This document shows, one piece after another, positions 8,044 through 16,603 of a stretch of DNA of 64,000 nt. The first letter of the stretch is position 1. Every line of letters starts with the position of its first letter. A program made the position numbers and the translations under genes. The stretch is from Amycolatopsis coloradensis (GTDB lineage: Bacteria; Actinomycetota; Actinomycetes; Mycobacteriales; Pseudonocardiaceae), in NCBI RefSeq assembly GCF_037997115.1, contig NZ_CP150484.1:7288610-7352609 (forward strand), read 5' to 3'. Below the pieces are notes generated by a model. It did not search any database, was not told where the DNA came from, and saw only the letters and a list, made by a program, of their open reading frames with translations.

Positions 8044-9003
8044 TCAGCCCTTGCGCTTCTGGACCTCTTCGGTCAGCTGCGGCGCGACGTTGAACAGGTC
8101 GCCCACCACACCGAAGTCGGCGATCTCGAAGATCGGCGCCTCGGCGTCCTTGTTGACCGCGATGATGGTCTTCGAGGTCTGCATACCCGCGCGGTGCTGG
8201 ATCGCGCCGGAGATGCCCAGCGCGATGTACAGCTGCGGCGAGACCGTCTTACCGGTCTGGCCGACCTGGAACTGCGCCGGGTAGTAGCCCGAGTCGACGG
8301 CGGCGCGGGAGGCACCGACGGCGGCACCGAGCGAGTCGGCGAGCGCCTCGACGACGTCGAACTTGTCGGCCGAGCCGACACCGCGGCCACCGGAGACGAC
8401 GACCGAGGCCTCGGTCAGCTCCGGCCGGTCGCCGCCGACGATCGGCTCGACACCGGTGATCCTGGCGGACTTCGCCGGGTCGCCCGCGGGGACCTCGACG
8501 GTCTCCTCGGCGGCCGCGCCTTCGGCCGGGGCCGCCTCGACCGCGCCGGGGCGGACCGAGATGACCGGGACACCCTTGGTGGACTTGGACTTCACGGAGA
8601 ACGCGCCACCGAAGATGGACTGGTCCACGGTGCCGTCGCCGTTCACGCCGACGGCGTCGTACAGCAGACCGGAGCCGAGGCGGACCGCGACCCGGGCGGA
8701 CACCTCCTTGCCCTCGGCGCTGGCCGCGACGAGCACGGCGGCCGGGGAGGTCCGCTCCGCGAGAGCGGTGAGGACGTCCACCTTCGGGGTGACCAGGAAG
8801 CCGGTGGCGTTGTCGCCCTCGGCGACGTACACCTTGGCGGCGCCGTGCGCGGCGAGGGCTTCCTTCGCCTTGGCGGCGGTGCCGGTCGGGCCGACGACGA
8901 CCGCGGACGGCTCACCCAGTTCCCGAGCGGCGGTCAGCAGCTCGAGCGTGACCTTCTTGACTTCACCGTCGACGTGGTCGACGAGGACGAGTACTTCAGC
9001 CAT
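8044..9003 (-). CDS. etfA: Electron transfer flavoprotein subunit alpha
   Basis: FAD-carrying alpha subunit of the ETF heterodimer that takes electrons from acyl-CoA dehydrogenases. The 319-residue length is normal. The C-terminal FAD domain has SGGRGVGSADKF, PQLYIALGISGAIQHRAGM and the end segment VVGDLFNVAPQLTEEV, all diagnostic. The N-terminal domain starts EVLVLVDHVDGEV. It follows etfB with a 26-bp gap and is followed by a strong terminator. Cytosolic. M. tuberculosis counterpart: Rv3028c (fixB). Confidence 0.97.
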   Translation of the reverse strand: MAEVLVLVDHVDGEVKKVTLELLTAARELGEPSAVVVGPTGTAAKAKEALAAHGAAKVYVAEGDNATGFLVTPKVDVLTALAERTSPAAVLVAASAEGKEVSARVAVRLGSGLLYDAVGVNGDGTVDQSIFGGAFSVKSKSTKGVPVISVRPGAVEAAPAEGAAAEETVEVPAGDPAKSARITGVEPIVGGDRPELTEASVVVSGGRGVGSADKFDVVEALADSLGAAVGASRAAVDSGYYPAQFQVGQTGKTVSPQLYIALGISGAIQHRAGMQTSKTIIAVNKDAEAPIFEIADFGVVGDLFNVAPQLTEEVQKRKG

Positions 9004-9029
9004 TTCCCTATTCCTCCTCGAAACCTGTC

Positions 9030-9815
9030 TCAGATGAGCTTCTGCGCGACCAGGTAGGCGGCCACCTTGCTGCCGCCGTCACCCTCGTCCTCGACGCGCT
9101 CGCCGGCGGTGCGCGGCGGCTTCGGAGAGGCTTCGAGCACGGACGACCAGGCGTTGCCGAGGCCGACCTCGGCGGCGTCGACGCCAAGGTCCGCGACGGT
9201 CAGCGTCTCGACCGGCTTCTTCTTCGCGGCCATGATGCCCTTGAAGGAGGGGTAGCGCGGCTCGTTGATCTTCTCGCCGACGCTCACCACCGCGGGCAGG
9301 TTCGCCTCGAGGTGCGTGACGCCGTCCTCGGTGTAGCGGTCGGCCTTGATCGAGGTGCCGTCGACGGTCAGCTCGTTCACGTGGGTCAGCTGCGGCAGGC
9401 CGAGCAGCTCGGCGATGATCGCCGGCACGGCGCCACCGCGGCCGTCGGAGGCCTCGTTACCGGTGATGACCAGGTCGAAGCCTTCGACCTTCGAGATCGC
9501 GGCGGCCAGCACCTTGGCGGTGGCGATGGCGTCGGAGCCGTGAAGAGCCTCGTCGGAGACGTGGATGGCCTTGTCGGCGCCCATGGACAGTGCCTTGCGG
9601 ATCGCGTCGGTCGCGCGGTCGGGACCCACCGAGACGACGGTGACCTCGCCCTCGCCCGCTTCCTTGATCTTCAGGGCTTCTTCGACGGCCTTCTCGTTGA
9701 TCTCGTCGAGCACGGCGTCGGCGGATTCGCGGTCAAGAGTGTTGTCGGCACCGGAGAGCTTCCGCTCCGAGTAGGTGTCCGGTACCTGCTTGACCAGGAC
9801 AACGATGTTCGTCAT
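9030..9815 (-). CDS. etfB: Electron transfer flavoprotein subunit beta
   Basis: Beta subunit of ETF, 261 residues. It begins MTNIVVLVKQVPDTYSERKL and carries AVEEALKIKE, DLVITGNEASDGRGGAVP and LPAVVSVGEKINEPRYPS, the AMP-binding and recognition-loop regions of the family. The ATG at 9815 fits the family start; a longer frame upstream of it has no homologous residues. First gene of the etfBA unit. The two subunits form the soluble dimer that passes beta-oxidation electrons to the respiratory chain. Counterpart of Rv3029c (fixA). Confidence 0.97.
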   Translation of the reverse strand: MTNIVVLVKQVPDTYSERKLSGADNTLDRESADAVLDEINEKAVEEALKIKEAGEGEVTVVSVGPDRATDAIRKALSMGADKAIHVSDEALHGSDAIATAKVLAAAISKVEGFDLVITGNEASDGRGGAVPAIIAELLGLPQLTHVNELTVDGTSIKADRYTEDGVTHLEANLPAVVSVGEKINEPRYPSFKGIMAAKKKPVETLTVADLGVDAAEVGLGNAWSSVLEASPKPPRTAGERVEDEGDGGSKVAAYLVAQKLI

Positions 9816-10058
9816 GGGTCTACTTCGACCTCCCGTTGGTGGCCGGCGTCGGCCACGGGGCAACAGCTCTACTGGCCGGTAGATTAGGGCCATTTCAGTG
9901 CCGCGGCCCGCCGAGGTGACCTCATTCACCTGGATGCACGTTTTAGTGGGACCATCGTCCAGGTAATTCACCCGGAAGTGAGTGTTACCGGGCGACTAAC
10001 CCGAACGGCCGTATTCCGGGGTACTCGTGGCGGGGGTGAGGCGATAGCCTGCCCGACC

Positions 10059-10910
10059 ATGCGTTCCTTGCCCGGCCCCGTCGCCGTGATCACGGACTCG
10101 ACCGCCTGCCTCCCCGCCCCGGTCGCCGAACGCTGGGGAATCGGCGTCGTTCAGGTCCAACTGCAGGTCGGAGAGCAGTTCGACGAAGAGAACCGCTACG
10201 ACCGCGAGGACATCATCGGCCATCTGCGCGCCGGGACCCCGGTGAAGACGGCGCCGCCCGAGGTCGCCGCGTTCTTCTGGGCGTTCCAGGACGCCGCGAG
10301 CAAGGGTGCCTCGGCGATCGTCAGCATCCACATCTCGGGCCGGATGTCGGAGACGGTGAACGCCGCCCGCGAGGCCGCTCAGCAGGTGAGCGTTCCCGTC
10401 CACGTTCTCGACAGCGGGACCACCGGGATGAGCCTCGGTTTCGCGGCGACCTCGGCGGCCAAGGTCGCCGCCGCCGGCGGGCAGGCGCCCCGGGTGATCG
10501 ACGCCGCCGAACGCCGGTTCCGCGGCAGCCGGGAGATCCTTTACGTCGACACGCTGGAGTTCCTGCGCCGCGGCGGCCGGATCGGCGCCGCGCAGGCCTT
10601 CCTCGGCTCGGCGTTCTCGATCAAACCCCTGCTGACGGTGAAGAACGGCGAGGTCGCCCCGCTGACCCGGGTCCCGGGCCAGCGGCGGGCGCTCAACAAA
10701 CTCGTCGACCTCGCGGTGGACTGCGCGGGCGATCAGGACGTGGAGGTCGCCATCACCCGGTTCGGCCCGGACGAACGCGATCTCGAGATCGGCGGGCGGC
10801 TGCGGGCGCGGCTGCCGCAGATGGTCGACAGCACCCTGGTGGACGCCAGCATGATCCTCGGCGCCCACCTCGGTCCCGGCGCCATCGGCATCACGGTGTC
10901 GCCGGTGTAG
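10059..10910 (+). CDS. DegV family fatty-acid-binding protein
   Basis: 283-residue DegV protein. The family start VAVITDSTACLP and the fatty-acid head-group contact region are clear, with AIVSIHISGRMSETVNAA and DTLEFLRRGGRIG as further signatures. Such proteins bind a fatty acid and in other bacteria present it to a fatty-acid kinase (FakB). Start ATG 10059 follows a 240-bp region divergent from etfB. Its last 20 bases overlap the end of the convergent membrane-protein gene. No kinase gene is in the window. Confidence 0.92.
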   Translation: MRSLPGPVAVITDSTACLPAPVAERWGIGVVQVQLQVGEQFDEENRYDREDIIGHLRAGTPVKTAPPEVAAFFWAFQDAASKGASAIVSIHISGRMSETVNAAREAAQQVSVPVHVLDSGTTGMSLGFAATSAAKVAAAGGQAPRVIDAAERRFRGSREILYVDTLEFLRRGGRIGAAQAFLGSAFSIKPLLTVKNGEVAPLTRVPGQRRALNKLVDLAVDCAGDQDVEVAITRFGPDERDLEIGGRLRARLPQMVDSTLVDASMILGAHLGPGAIGITVSPV

Positions 10911-11313
10911 CCCGCTTCGAGGGGATCAGCGCCAGCACCACCGGGAGCACCGCGCCCAGCGCCGTCGTCACGACGATCAGCACCTGGTCCACCGGCTCGA
11001 AATGCGAGACGTGGCCGAGGTGGTAGAGGAAGTGCGGCAGTCCGAAGAGGAAGGTCGCGAGCGCCGCGAGCCTGGCCACGGCGGTCGTCCCGATCACGGC
11101 GGCGCCGATCAGGATCACGGAAAGCGCCAGGTTGAGGCCGCCGAAGTCGCGGATCAGGTGTTCGTTGAAGGGGCCGTCCATCGCCACCCAGCCGGTGCGG
11201 AACCCCGGGAAGTCCCGGTAGAAGCCGTCCGGGCCGAACAGCGGCCACAGCCCGACGGGCAGTTCGATGAGACCGAAGACGACGAGCAGTACGCGCGTGA
11301 ATGTCCGTTGCAT
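10891..11313 (-). CDS. Small four-helix integral membrane protein, candidate ECF41-sigma target
   Basis: 140 residues with about four hydrophobic helices (VLLVVFGLIELPVGLW, LALSVILIGAAVIG, AALATFLFGLPHFLYH, VLIVVTTALGAVLPVVL). I do not recognise a function; it resembles uncharacterised actinobacterial membrane proteins. The ATG at 11313 is one base after AGGAGG, too close for normal use, so a start further upstream or leaderless translation is possible. The upstream region closely matches the promoter region of the oxidoreductase at 36641, next to the ECF41 sigma gene. Its end overlaps the DegV gene by 20 bp. Confidence 0.7.
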   Translation of the reverse strand: MQRTFTRVLLVVFGLIELPVGLWPLFGPDGFYRDFPGFRTGWVAMDGPFNEHLIRDFGGLNLALSVILIGAAVIGTTAVARLAALATFLFGLPHFLYHLGHVSHFEPVDQVLIVVTTALGAVLPVVLALIPSKRATPATP

Positions 11314-11325
11314 ACCTCCTGGACT

Positions 11326-11348
11326 GGACAGCGCCGCGAAACGTGACA
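11326..11348 (-). promoter_or_regulatory. Candidate ECF41-type promoter
   Basis: On the minus strand TGTCA and GTCC are separated by 14 bases. The 23-base block is identical at 19 positions to 36681-36703, upstream of the oxidoreductase beside the ECF41 sigma gene. The published ECF41 -35 motif, as I recall it, is TGTCACA-like. The predicted start of transcription would fall almost at the AGGAGG, giving a very short leader. Confidence 0.45.
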
Positions 11349-11390
11349 AGCCGGTACGGCACGCGCGCTTCGAACACCTGGTCTGCGATT

Positions 11391-12579
11391 ATGTTGATTA
11401 TGACCAAAGATCTCGCCGAACTGCTGGGTACCCAGGAGACCGTCAACCTGGAGTTCAAGCAGTCCGGCAAGGATCGGGACGTGCTTCGCAAGGCGATCTG
11501 CGCGCTGGCCAACGACCTGGCGCAGAAGGGCGTCGGACACCTGCTCATCGGGGTCGACAAGCACGGAGCTCCTTGTTGAAGACGTCGATACCAGTGATGA
11601 CGAACTACTTCGCTACACGGACCTTCGCGAGGACGGTCAGATTCTGGATCGGCCGTCGATGACCGTCGAGGCGGCCGAGTACCGGGGCAAGCCGATCGTG
11701 CACATCGAGGTCCGGACGTCCTCGACGCCTCCGGTCAGGTACAAGGGGATCACCTGGGTTCGCCCGGGACCCACCACCCGCAAGGCCAGTCGCGATGACG
11801 AAAGGGTCCTGAGCGAACGCCGGAGAGCGGCAGATCTGCCGTACGACAGCCGTCCAGTGGAGATCGCCACAATCGACGACCTCGACCTGGCTCTGTTCAG
11901 GTCCGACTACCTCCCCTCCTTTGTGGCGCCCGAGGTGATCGAAGAAAACGGTCGCTCGGCCGCTCAACAGCTCACCTCACTGCGCCTCGCCGGCCCCGAA
12001 GGAAAACCCACAGTTTTAGGCTTGCTCGTTCTAGGCTTGGATCCGAGCGCGCATCTGCCTGGCGCCTATGTACAGTTCATCCGTTACCGAGGAAAGGACT
12101 TGGACGCACCGATCGCCGACGATCAGGAAATGCGTTCGAATCTCATCGGCACCGCAACCCGACTGGCCGCAGTGCTTCGCGGCCACCTCCACACGAGTCT
12201 GACGGAGGTCCAGGGGTTTCGTGAAGAACAGGCGCCTGACTACCCCTTCGAGGCCCTCCGAGAGGCCTGCATGAACGCGATCATGCATCGGAACTATGAG
12301 AACTCGAACGCCCCGGTGCGGATCGCTTGGTTCGATGACCGGATTGAGATCACCAATCCGGGCGGGCCTTTCGGCCAGGTCCGAGCCGACAACTTCGACC
12401 GCGTGAACGACTACCGGAACCCATCATTGGCAGCCGCTATGAAGTCGCTCGGGTATGTGAACCGATTCGGCAGGGGAATCGGAAGAATTCGCGCAGCTCT
12501 TGAACGCAATGGAAACCCCGAACCCGAATTCGTCGTGGACGCATCCTCATGGTCTGTCACTATCAGGAGGACCAAGTGA
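11391..12579 (+). pseudogene. AlbA_2/Schlafen-type ATP-binding protein, broken by a one-base insertion
   Basis: Reading frame 1 (11391-11579) encodes an AlbA_2 start: ETVNLEFKQSG, ALANDLAQKGVGHLLIGVDK. It then stops. The next frame continues without a gap from 11575 to 12579. Removing one T in CCTTGTTG near 11573 gives DKHGAPVEDVDTSDDEL and a single protein of about 395 residues. The C-terminal half is a RecG-C-like HATPase (REACMNAIMHRNYE, DDRIEITNPGGPFG). ATG 11400 is an alternative start. The next gene, ParA-like, begins with a GTG overlapping this stop (GTGA) behind AGGAGG, so the pair is coupled. GC is lower than the flanks, suggesting transfer. The frameshift may be real decay, a programmed shift or a sequencing error. 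Confidence 0.8.
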
Positions 12580-13625
12580 CCTCGGTCGCCATGTTCAACA
12601 ATAAGGGCGGCGTAGGCAAGACGACGCTAACTTACCATCTCGCTCACATGCTTCAGCGACTGGGAAAACGGGTACTCGCCGTCGACCTCGATCCTCAGTC
12701 CAATCTCACCGCGCAATTTCTGGACGAGGACGAACTCGCGATTCTGTGGCACGAGCCGCAGAGCCCGGCGTGGTCCGCGGAAACACCGAAGTATCGGGTC
12801 TGGAGTCCTGTCACCGAAGACACAGGAACGATCGCGACCGCTCTCACTCCGATCCGAGAGGGCCTGGGCGATATTGCACCTTCGCAGCCGGTGCGGATCA
12901 CCGACGGGCTGTGGTTGCTCCCAGGCGACCTGGAGCTGAGTTCCTATGAAGACCGACTCTCGGAGGCTTGGGGCAAGTGCTTCACCGGTGATCCAGCCGC
13001 TCTCCGGGCTACGACGGCGTTCCATCGACTGATCGCCCATGCACAACGCGAGGTCGATGCCGAGATCGTACTCATCGACGTAGGCCCGAACCTGGGAGCC
13101 ATCAACAGGGCGGCACTCCTCTCCGCGGACACCGTTCTCACTCCGCTGGCCGCAGACCTGTTCTCGCTACGCGGGCTCCACAATCTCGGCCCCACCCTGC
13201 GGAGTTGGCGAAAGACTTGGCAGCAAACCGTACTTCCGAACGCGCCGTCCTCGATATCCACCCCGCCTGGCGCCATGCGCCCACTCGGCTACGTGATCAG
13301 GCAACCCGTCATGCACCTAGACCGGCCGGTCAAGGCCTATCAGCGTTGGCTGGATCGCATTCCCGCCGTCTATCGCGACGCCGTGCTAGACAATGACACG
13401 TCCGCAGATAGCGACTTCGAGATCGCCACGATGCGGAACTACCAGAGCCTCATGCCGCTGGCACACGATGCCCGTAAGCCGATGTTCGAGTTGCGTTCAG
13501 CGGACGGCGCCCTGGGCAGCACGCAGACCCTCGTACAACGCTGTCATCAGGAGTTCAAGGCGCTGTCGGAAACCCTGTTGGACCGCCTGGCAGCACCTGA
13601 GACGTCGACCCCGAGGCCCCGGTAG
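12576..13625 (+). CDS. ParA-like AAA-type ATPase paired with the AlbA_2 protein
   Basis: 349-residue deviant-Walker ATPase. FNNKGGVGKTTLTYHLA is the Walker A box with the signature lysine, VLAVDLDPQSNLTAQFL is the A' region, and EIVLIDVGPNLGAINRAAL is Walker B. The GTG at 12576 overlaps the stop of the AlbA_2 gene and has AGGAGG 5 bases upstream. No ParB gene and no parS-like repeat are nearby, so chromosome or plasmid partition is unlikely. Codon use is less GC-rich than in the neighbours. The partnership with an AlbA_2/HATPase protein suggests a two-gene accessory system of unknown role; a defence role is only a guess. Confidence 0.85.
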   Translation: MTSVAMFNNKGGVGKTTLTYHLAHMLQRLGKRVLAVDLDPQSNLTAQFLDEDELAILWHEPQSPAWSAETPKYRVWSPVTEDTGTIATALTPIREGLGDIAPSQPVRITDGLWLLPGDLELSSYEDRLSEAWGKCFTGDPAALRATTAFHRLIAHAQREVDAEIVLIDVGPNLGAINRAALLSADTVLTPLAADLFSLRGLHNLGPTLRSWRKTWQQTVLPNAPSSISTPPGAMRPLGYVIRQPVMHLDRPVKAYQRWLDRIPAVYRDAVLDNDTSADSDFEIATMRNYQSLMPLAHDARKPMFELRSADGALGSTQTLVQRCHQEFKALSETLLDRLAAPETSTPRPR

Positions 13626-13686
13626 GCGAAGCTCGCAAACCGAGAGTGACACGCGGGTCGAAGTGACCGGCCGGTAGGGTCGCGGC

Positions 13687-14460
13687 GTGACCACCCCAGC
13701 CACCAGGGCCGAAGCGCTGCACCTCACCGGTGAACGCACCGTGCCGGGCATCGCCGAGGAAAACTATTGGTACCGCCGCCACGAGGCCGCGTATCAAAAG
13801 CTCCTGCCCCTGTGCGAAGGCAGGACCGTCCTGGAAGCCGGGTGCGGTGAGGGCTACGGCGCCGGGCTCATCGCCACGGTCGCCGAGCGGGTGCTCGCGC
13901 TCGACTACGACATCCCCACCACCGAGCACGTCGCCCGCCGCTACCCCGGCATCGGCGTGGCCAGGGCGAACCTGGTGTTCCTGCCGCTGCGGGACGCGTC
14001 GGTCGACGTCGTCGCCAACTTCCAGGTGATCGAGCACCTCTGGGACCAGGGTGCCTTCCTCGCCGAATGCCGCCGCGTGCTCTCCCCCGGCGGACGGCTG
14101 ATCGTCACCACACCCAACCGGCTGACCTTCACCCCGGACAGCGACACTCCGCTCAACCCGTTCCACACCAGGGAACTCGCACCGTCCGAATTGGACGAAC
14201 TGCTGCGTGAAGCCGGTTTCGAGGTCGAGACGCTGCACGGCCTCCACCACGGCGAGGGCGTCGCGAAGCTCGACGCCAAGTACAACGGCTCGATCATCGA
14301 CGCGCAGCTCGACGTCGTCATGGGGCAGCTGCCCGGGCAGGCGACCTGGCCGGCGGAACTGCTCGCCGATGTCGAAGCCATCCAGGCCGCGGATTTCGCC
14401 ATCCACGGTGAGGACCTCGACGCCAGCCTCGACCTCGTGGCCGTGGCGGTGCGCCCATGA
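13687..14460 (+). CDS. SAM-dependent methyltransferase (Rv3030-like, methylglucose polysaccharide cluster)
   Basis: Class I methyltransferase of 257 residues. Motif I is VLEAGCGEGYGAGLIA, followed by VLALDYD, and ANFQVIEHLWDQGAFLAECR with LSPGGRLIVTTPN. It begins with a GTG at 13687. The next genes are a GH57 glucan enzyme and, further on, a Rv3032-like glucosyltransferase; in mycobacteria this order makes methylglucose lipopolysaccharides, with this enzyme a proposed sugar O-methyltransferase. Its stop overlaps the start of a 27-residue reading frame (ATGA), which in turn overlaps the GH57 start. Function is inferred from context. Confidence 0.85.
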   Translation: MTTPATRAEALHLTGERTVPGIAEENYWYRRHEAAYQKLLPLCEGRTVLEAGCGEGYGAGLIATVAERVLALDYDIPTTEHVARRYPGIGVARANLVFLPLRDASVDVVANFQVIEHLWDQGAFLAECRRVLSPGGRLIVTTPNRLTFTPDSDTPLNPFHTRELAPSELDELLREAGFEVETLHGLHHGEGVAKLDAKYNGSIIDAQLDVVMGQLPGQATWPAELLADVEAIQAADFAIHGEDLDASLDLVAVAVRP

Positions 14461-14540
14461 GGGAGCTTGCGAGCGAATCATTCAACACAGTGCGCCTGCT
14501 CATGCGACGCAAAGCGACCCACTACGAGGAGCAGGCATGA
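14457..14540 (+). CDS. 27-residue reading frame in a duplicated 80-bp cassette (copy 1)
   Basis: Encodes a peptide starting MRELASESFNTVRLL and ending ATHYEEQA. Its ATG overlaps the methyltransferase stop and its stop overlaps the GH57 start, both as ATGA. An almost identical frame (5 of 84 bases differ) lies at 60198-60281 between two unrelated genes with the same overlaps. Inside it GCCTGCTC (14494-14501) can pair with GAGCAGGC (14529-14536), which includes part of the GAGGAG ribosome site of the GH57 gene. Three of the five differences change an amino acid, so coding constraint is not shown. I do not recognise the peptide. Confidence 0.6.
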   Translation: MRELASESFNTVRLLMRRKATHYEEQA

Positions 14541-16048
14541 GCGAGTACGAAGGCACGTTCTGCCTCGTCGTGCACAGCCATCTGCCGTGGCTGCCGCATC
14601 ACGGCTCCTGGCCGGTCGGCGAGGAATGGCTTTACCAGGCGTGGGCGCATTCCTACCTGCCGATGGTCGACCTCTTGCGCCGCTTCGCCGACGAGGGCCG
14701 CGAGGACGTCCTCACTCTCGGCATGACGCCGATCCTCGCCGCCCAGCTCGACGACCCCTACTGCATCGACGCCTTCCACGACTGGCTCGGGCATTGGCAG
14801 CTGCGCGCCTGGCACGCGTCCACGCTCTGGCGCGGCGACCCGCTGCTGCGCGACCTCGCGGCGAGCGAGTACCGGACGGCGCTGAAGGCATCGGAAGAAT
14901 TCGAAACGCGCTGGCGTCACGGTTTCTCGCCGATCCTCCGGTCCTTTGTGGACAACGGGACGATCGAGCTGCTCGGCGGCCCGCTGGCGCACCCGTTCCA
15001 GCCGCTGCTCGACCCGGCGGTGCGCGACTTCATGCTGCGCGGCGGGCTGGCCGACACCGCACTGCGGATCGGACAACGTCCCGAAGGCATTTGGGCACCC
15101 GAATGCGGTTACGCGCCCGGAATGGAGGCCGGGTACGCCGCCGCGGGCGTCCGGCGGTTCATGGTCGACGGGCCCTCCCTGCACGGTGACACGTCGGCGG
15201 CGCGGACCGTCGGCGATTCCGACGTCGTCTGCTTCGGCCGCGACCTCGAAGTCACGTACCGCGTCTGGTCGCCGAAGGCCGGCTATCCCGGCCACGCCGC
15301 CTACCGCGATTTCCACACCTGGGCGCACGAAGTCGGGCTCAAACCCTCGCGGGTGACCGGCAAGACCGTCGAGCCGCCGGACAAGGCACCGTACGACCCG
15401 GCGATGGCGACGGCCACTCTCGGCGGCCACGTCCAGGACTTCGTCGACACCGTCGTCGCCCGGTTGCGCTCGCTCAAGGCCGAGCACGGCCGCGAATCGC
15501 TCGTCGTCGCCGCGTACGACACCGAACTGTTCGGGCACTGGTGGCACGAGGGCCCGGCCTGGCTCGAAGGTGTCCTGCGCGCCCTGCCCGAGGCGGGCGT
15601 CCGCGTCACCACGCTCAAGGGCGCGCTCGAAGCGGGCCACCTCGGCGGGAAGGTCGATCTCCCGGCGTCGTCGTGGGGCTCGGGCAAGGACTGGCGGGTC
15701 TGGGACGGCGAGCAGGTCGCCGACATGGTGCGGGACAACACCGCGCTGCAGCACCGGATGCTCGACCTGGTCGCCGGGATGGACACGACGACGCGTGACG
15801 CCGTCCGCGACCAGGCCGTCGCCGAGGCGATGCTGGCGCTGTCGAGCGACTGGGCGTTCATGGTCACCAAGGATTCCGCCGCCGACTACGCGCGGCGGCG
15901 GGCGAGGGTGCACACCGAACGGTTCGACACGCTCGCCGGGCTGCTCCGCGAGGGAGCGCTCGACCGCGCGCGGGAGACCGCGGAAGCGTTCCGGCGCGAC
16001 GACGGGCCCTTCGGCCATGTCGACGCCCGTGACCTGCTGAGGAAATGA
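14537..16048 (+). CDS. GH57 glycoside hydrolase, alpha-glucan branching enzyme-like (Rv3031-like)
   Basis: 503-residue GH57 enzyme. The nucleophile Glu189 lies in GIWAPECGYAPGME and the acid/base Asp328 in AAYDTELFGHWWHEGP, the two diagnostic GH57 blocks; the N-terminus has LVVHSHLPWLPHHG with the family histidine motif. Members with this layout form alpha-1,6 branches in alpha-glucans. In mycobacteria Rv3031 belongs to methylglucose lipopolysaccharide synthesis. The ATG at 14537 is preceded by GAGGAG and overlaps the stop of the 27-residue frame. Cytosolic. A 13-bp gap separates it from the glutathione peroxidase gene, probably in one transcript. Confidence 0.93.
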   Translation: MSEYEGTFCLVVHSHLPWLPHHGSWPVGEEWLYQAWAHSYLPMVDLLRRFADEGREDVLTLGMTPILAAQLDDPYCIDAFHDWLGHWQLRAWHASTLWRGDPLLRDLAASEYRTALKASEEFETRWRHGFSPILRSFVDNGTIELLGGPLAHPFQPLLDPAVRDFMLRGGLADTALRIGQRPEGIWAPECGYAPGMEAGYAAAGVRRFMVDGPSLHGDTSAARTVGDSDVVCFGRDLEVTYRVWSPKAGYPGHAAYRDFHTWAHEVGLKPSRVTGKTVEPPDKAPYDPAMATATLGGHVQDFVDTVVARLRSLKAEHGRESLVVAAYDTELFGHWWHEGPAWLEGVLRALPEAGVRVTTLKGALEAGHLGGKVDLPASSWGSGKDWRVWDGEQVADMVRDNTALQHRMLDLVAGMDTTTRDAVRDQAVAEAMLALSSDWAFMVTKDSAADYARRRARVHTERFDTLAGLLREGALDRARETAEAFRRDDGPFGHVDARDLLRK

Positions 16049-16061
16049 CGAAAGGGAGAGC

Positions 16062-16547
16062 ATGGGGATCCACGACATTCCACTGAAGACGCTCGCGGGC
16101 GAGGACACGACGCTCGGCGCGCTCGAGGGCAAGACGCTGCTGGTGGTGAACGTGGCGTCGAAATGCGGGCTGACCCCGCAGTACACCGGGCTGGAGAAGC
16201 TGCAGGAACGCTACGCGGACAAGGGTTTCTCCGTCGTCGGGTTCCCGTGCAACCAGTTCGCCGGACAGGAGCCGGGCACCGCCGAGGAGATCCAGGCCTT
16301 CTGCTCGACGACGTACGGCGTTTCGTTCCCGCTGTTCGAAAAGCTGGACGTGAACGGCGAAACCCGTCACCCGCTCTACGCCGAACTGACGAAGGCGGCC
16401 GACGCGGAAGGCGCCGCCGGCGACGTGCAGTGGAATTTCGAGAAGTTCCTCGTCGCCCCGTCCGGTGAAGTGGTGGGACGATTCCGCCCGCGTACCGAAC
16501 CCGAAGACGAAGTGATCACCAAGGCGATCGACGCCACGATCGGCTGA
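16062..16547 (+). CDS. Glutathione peroxidase family thiol peroxidase
   Basis: 161-residue peroxidase. The peroxidatic Cys35 is in VNVASKCGLTPQY, the catalytic Gln in FPCNQFAGQEPG and the Trp-Asn pair in VQWNFEKFLV. Selenocysteine is replaced by cysteine, as usual in bacteria. Actinobacteria lack glutathione, so thioredoxin or mycothiol is the likely reductant. A second cysteine (IQAFCSTTYG) fits a resolving role. AAAGGGAGAG precedes the ATG at 16062. Last gene before a terminator. Confidence 0.95.
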   Translation: MGIHDIPLKTLAGEDTTLGALEGKTLLVVNVASKCGLTPQYTGLEKLQERYADKGFSVVGFPCNQFAGQEPGTAEEIQAFCSTTYGVSFPLFEKLDVNGETRHPLYAELTKAADAEGAAGDVQWNFEKFLVAPSGEVVGRFRPRTEPEDEVITKAIDATIG

Positions 16548-16564
16548 CGCACGCTTTTCCCGAG

Positions 16565-16603
16565 ACGGGCGGGTTTCCGGAGCGATCCGGCGAACCCGCC
16601 CGT
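16565..16603 (+). terminator. Intrinsic terminator after the peroxidase gene
   Basis: Eleven-base arms ACGGGCGGGTT and AACCCGCCCGT flank an inner CCGG/CCGG stem. The right arm runs into TTCCTTTCC. It lies 18 bp past the stop codon at 16547. Confidence 0.75.

Noticed and set aside
12576..13625. Plasmid or chromosome partition locus
   Set aside because: The ParA-like gene has no parB and no parS-like 16-bp palindrome nearby, and its partner is an AlbA_2 protein.
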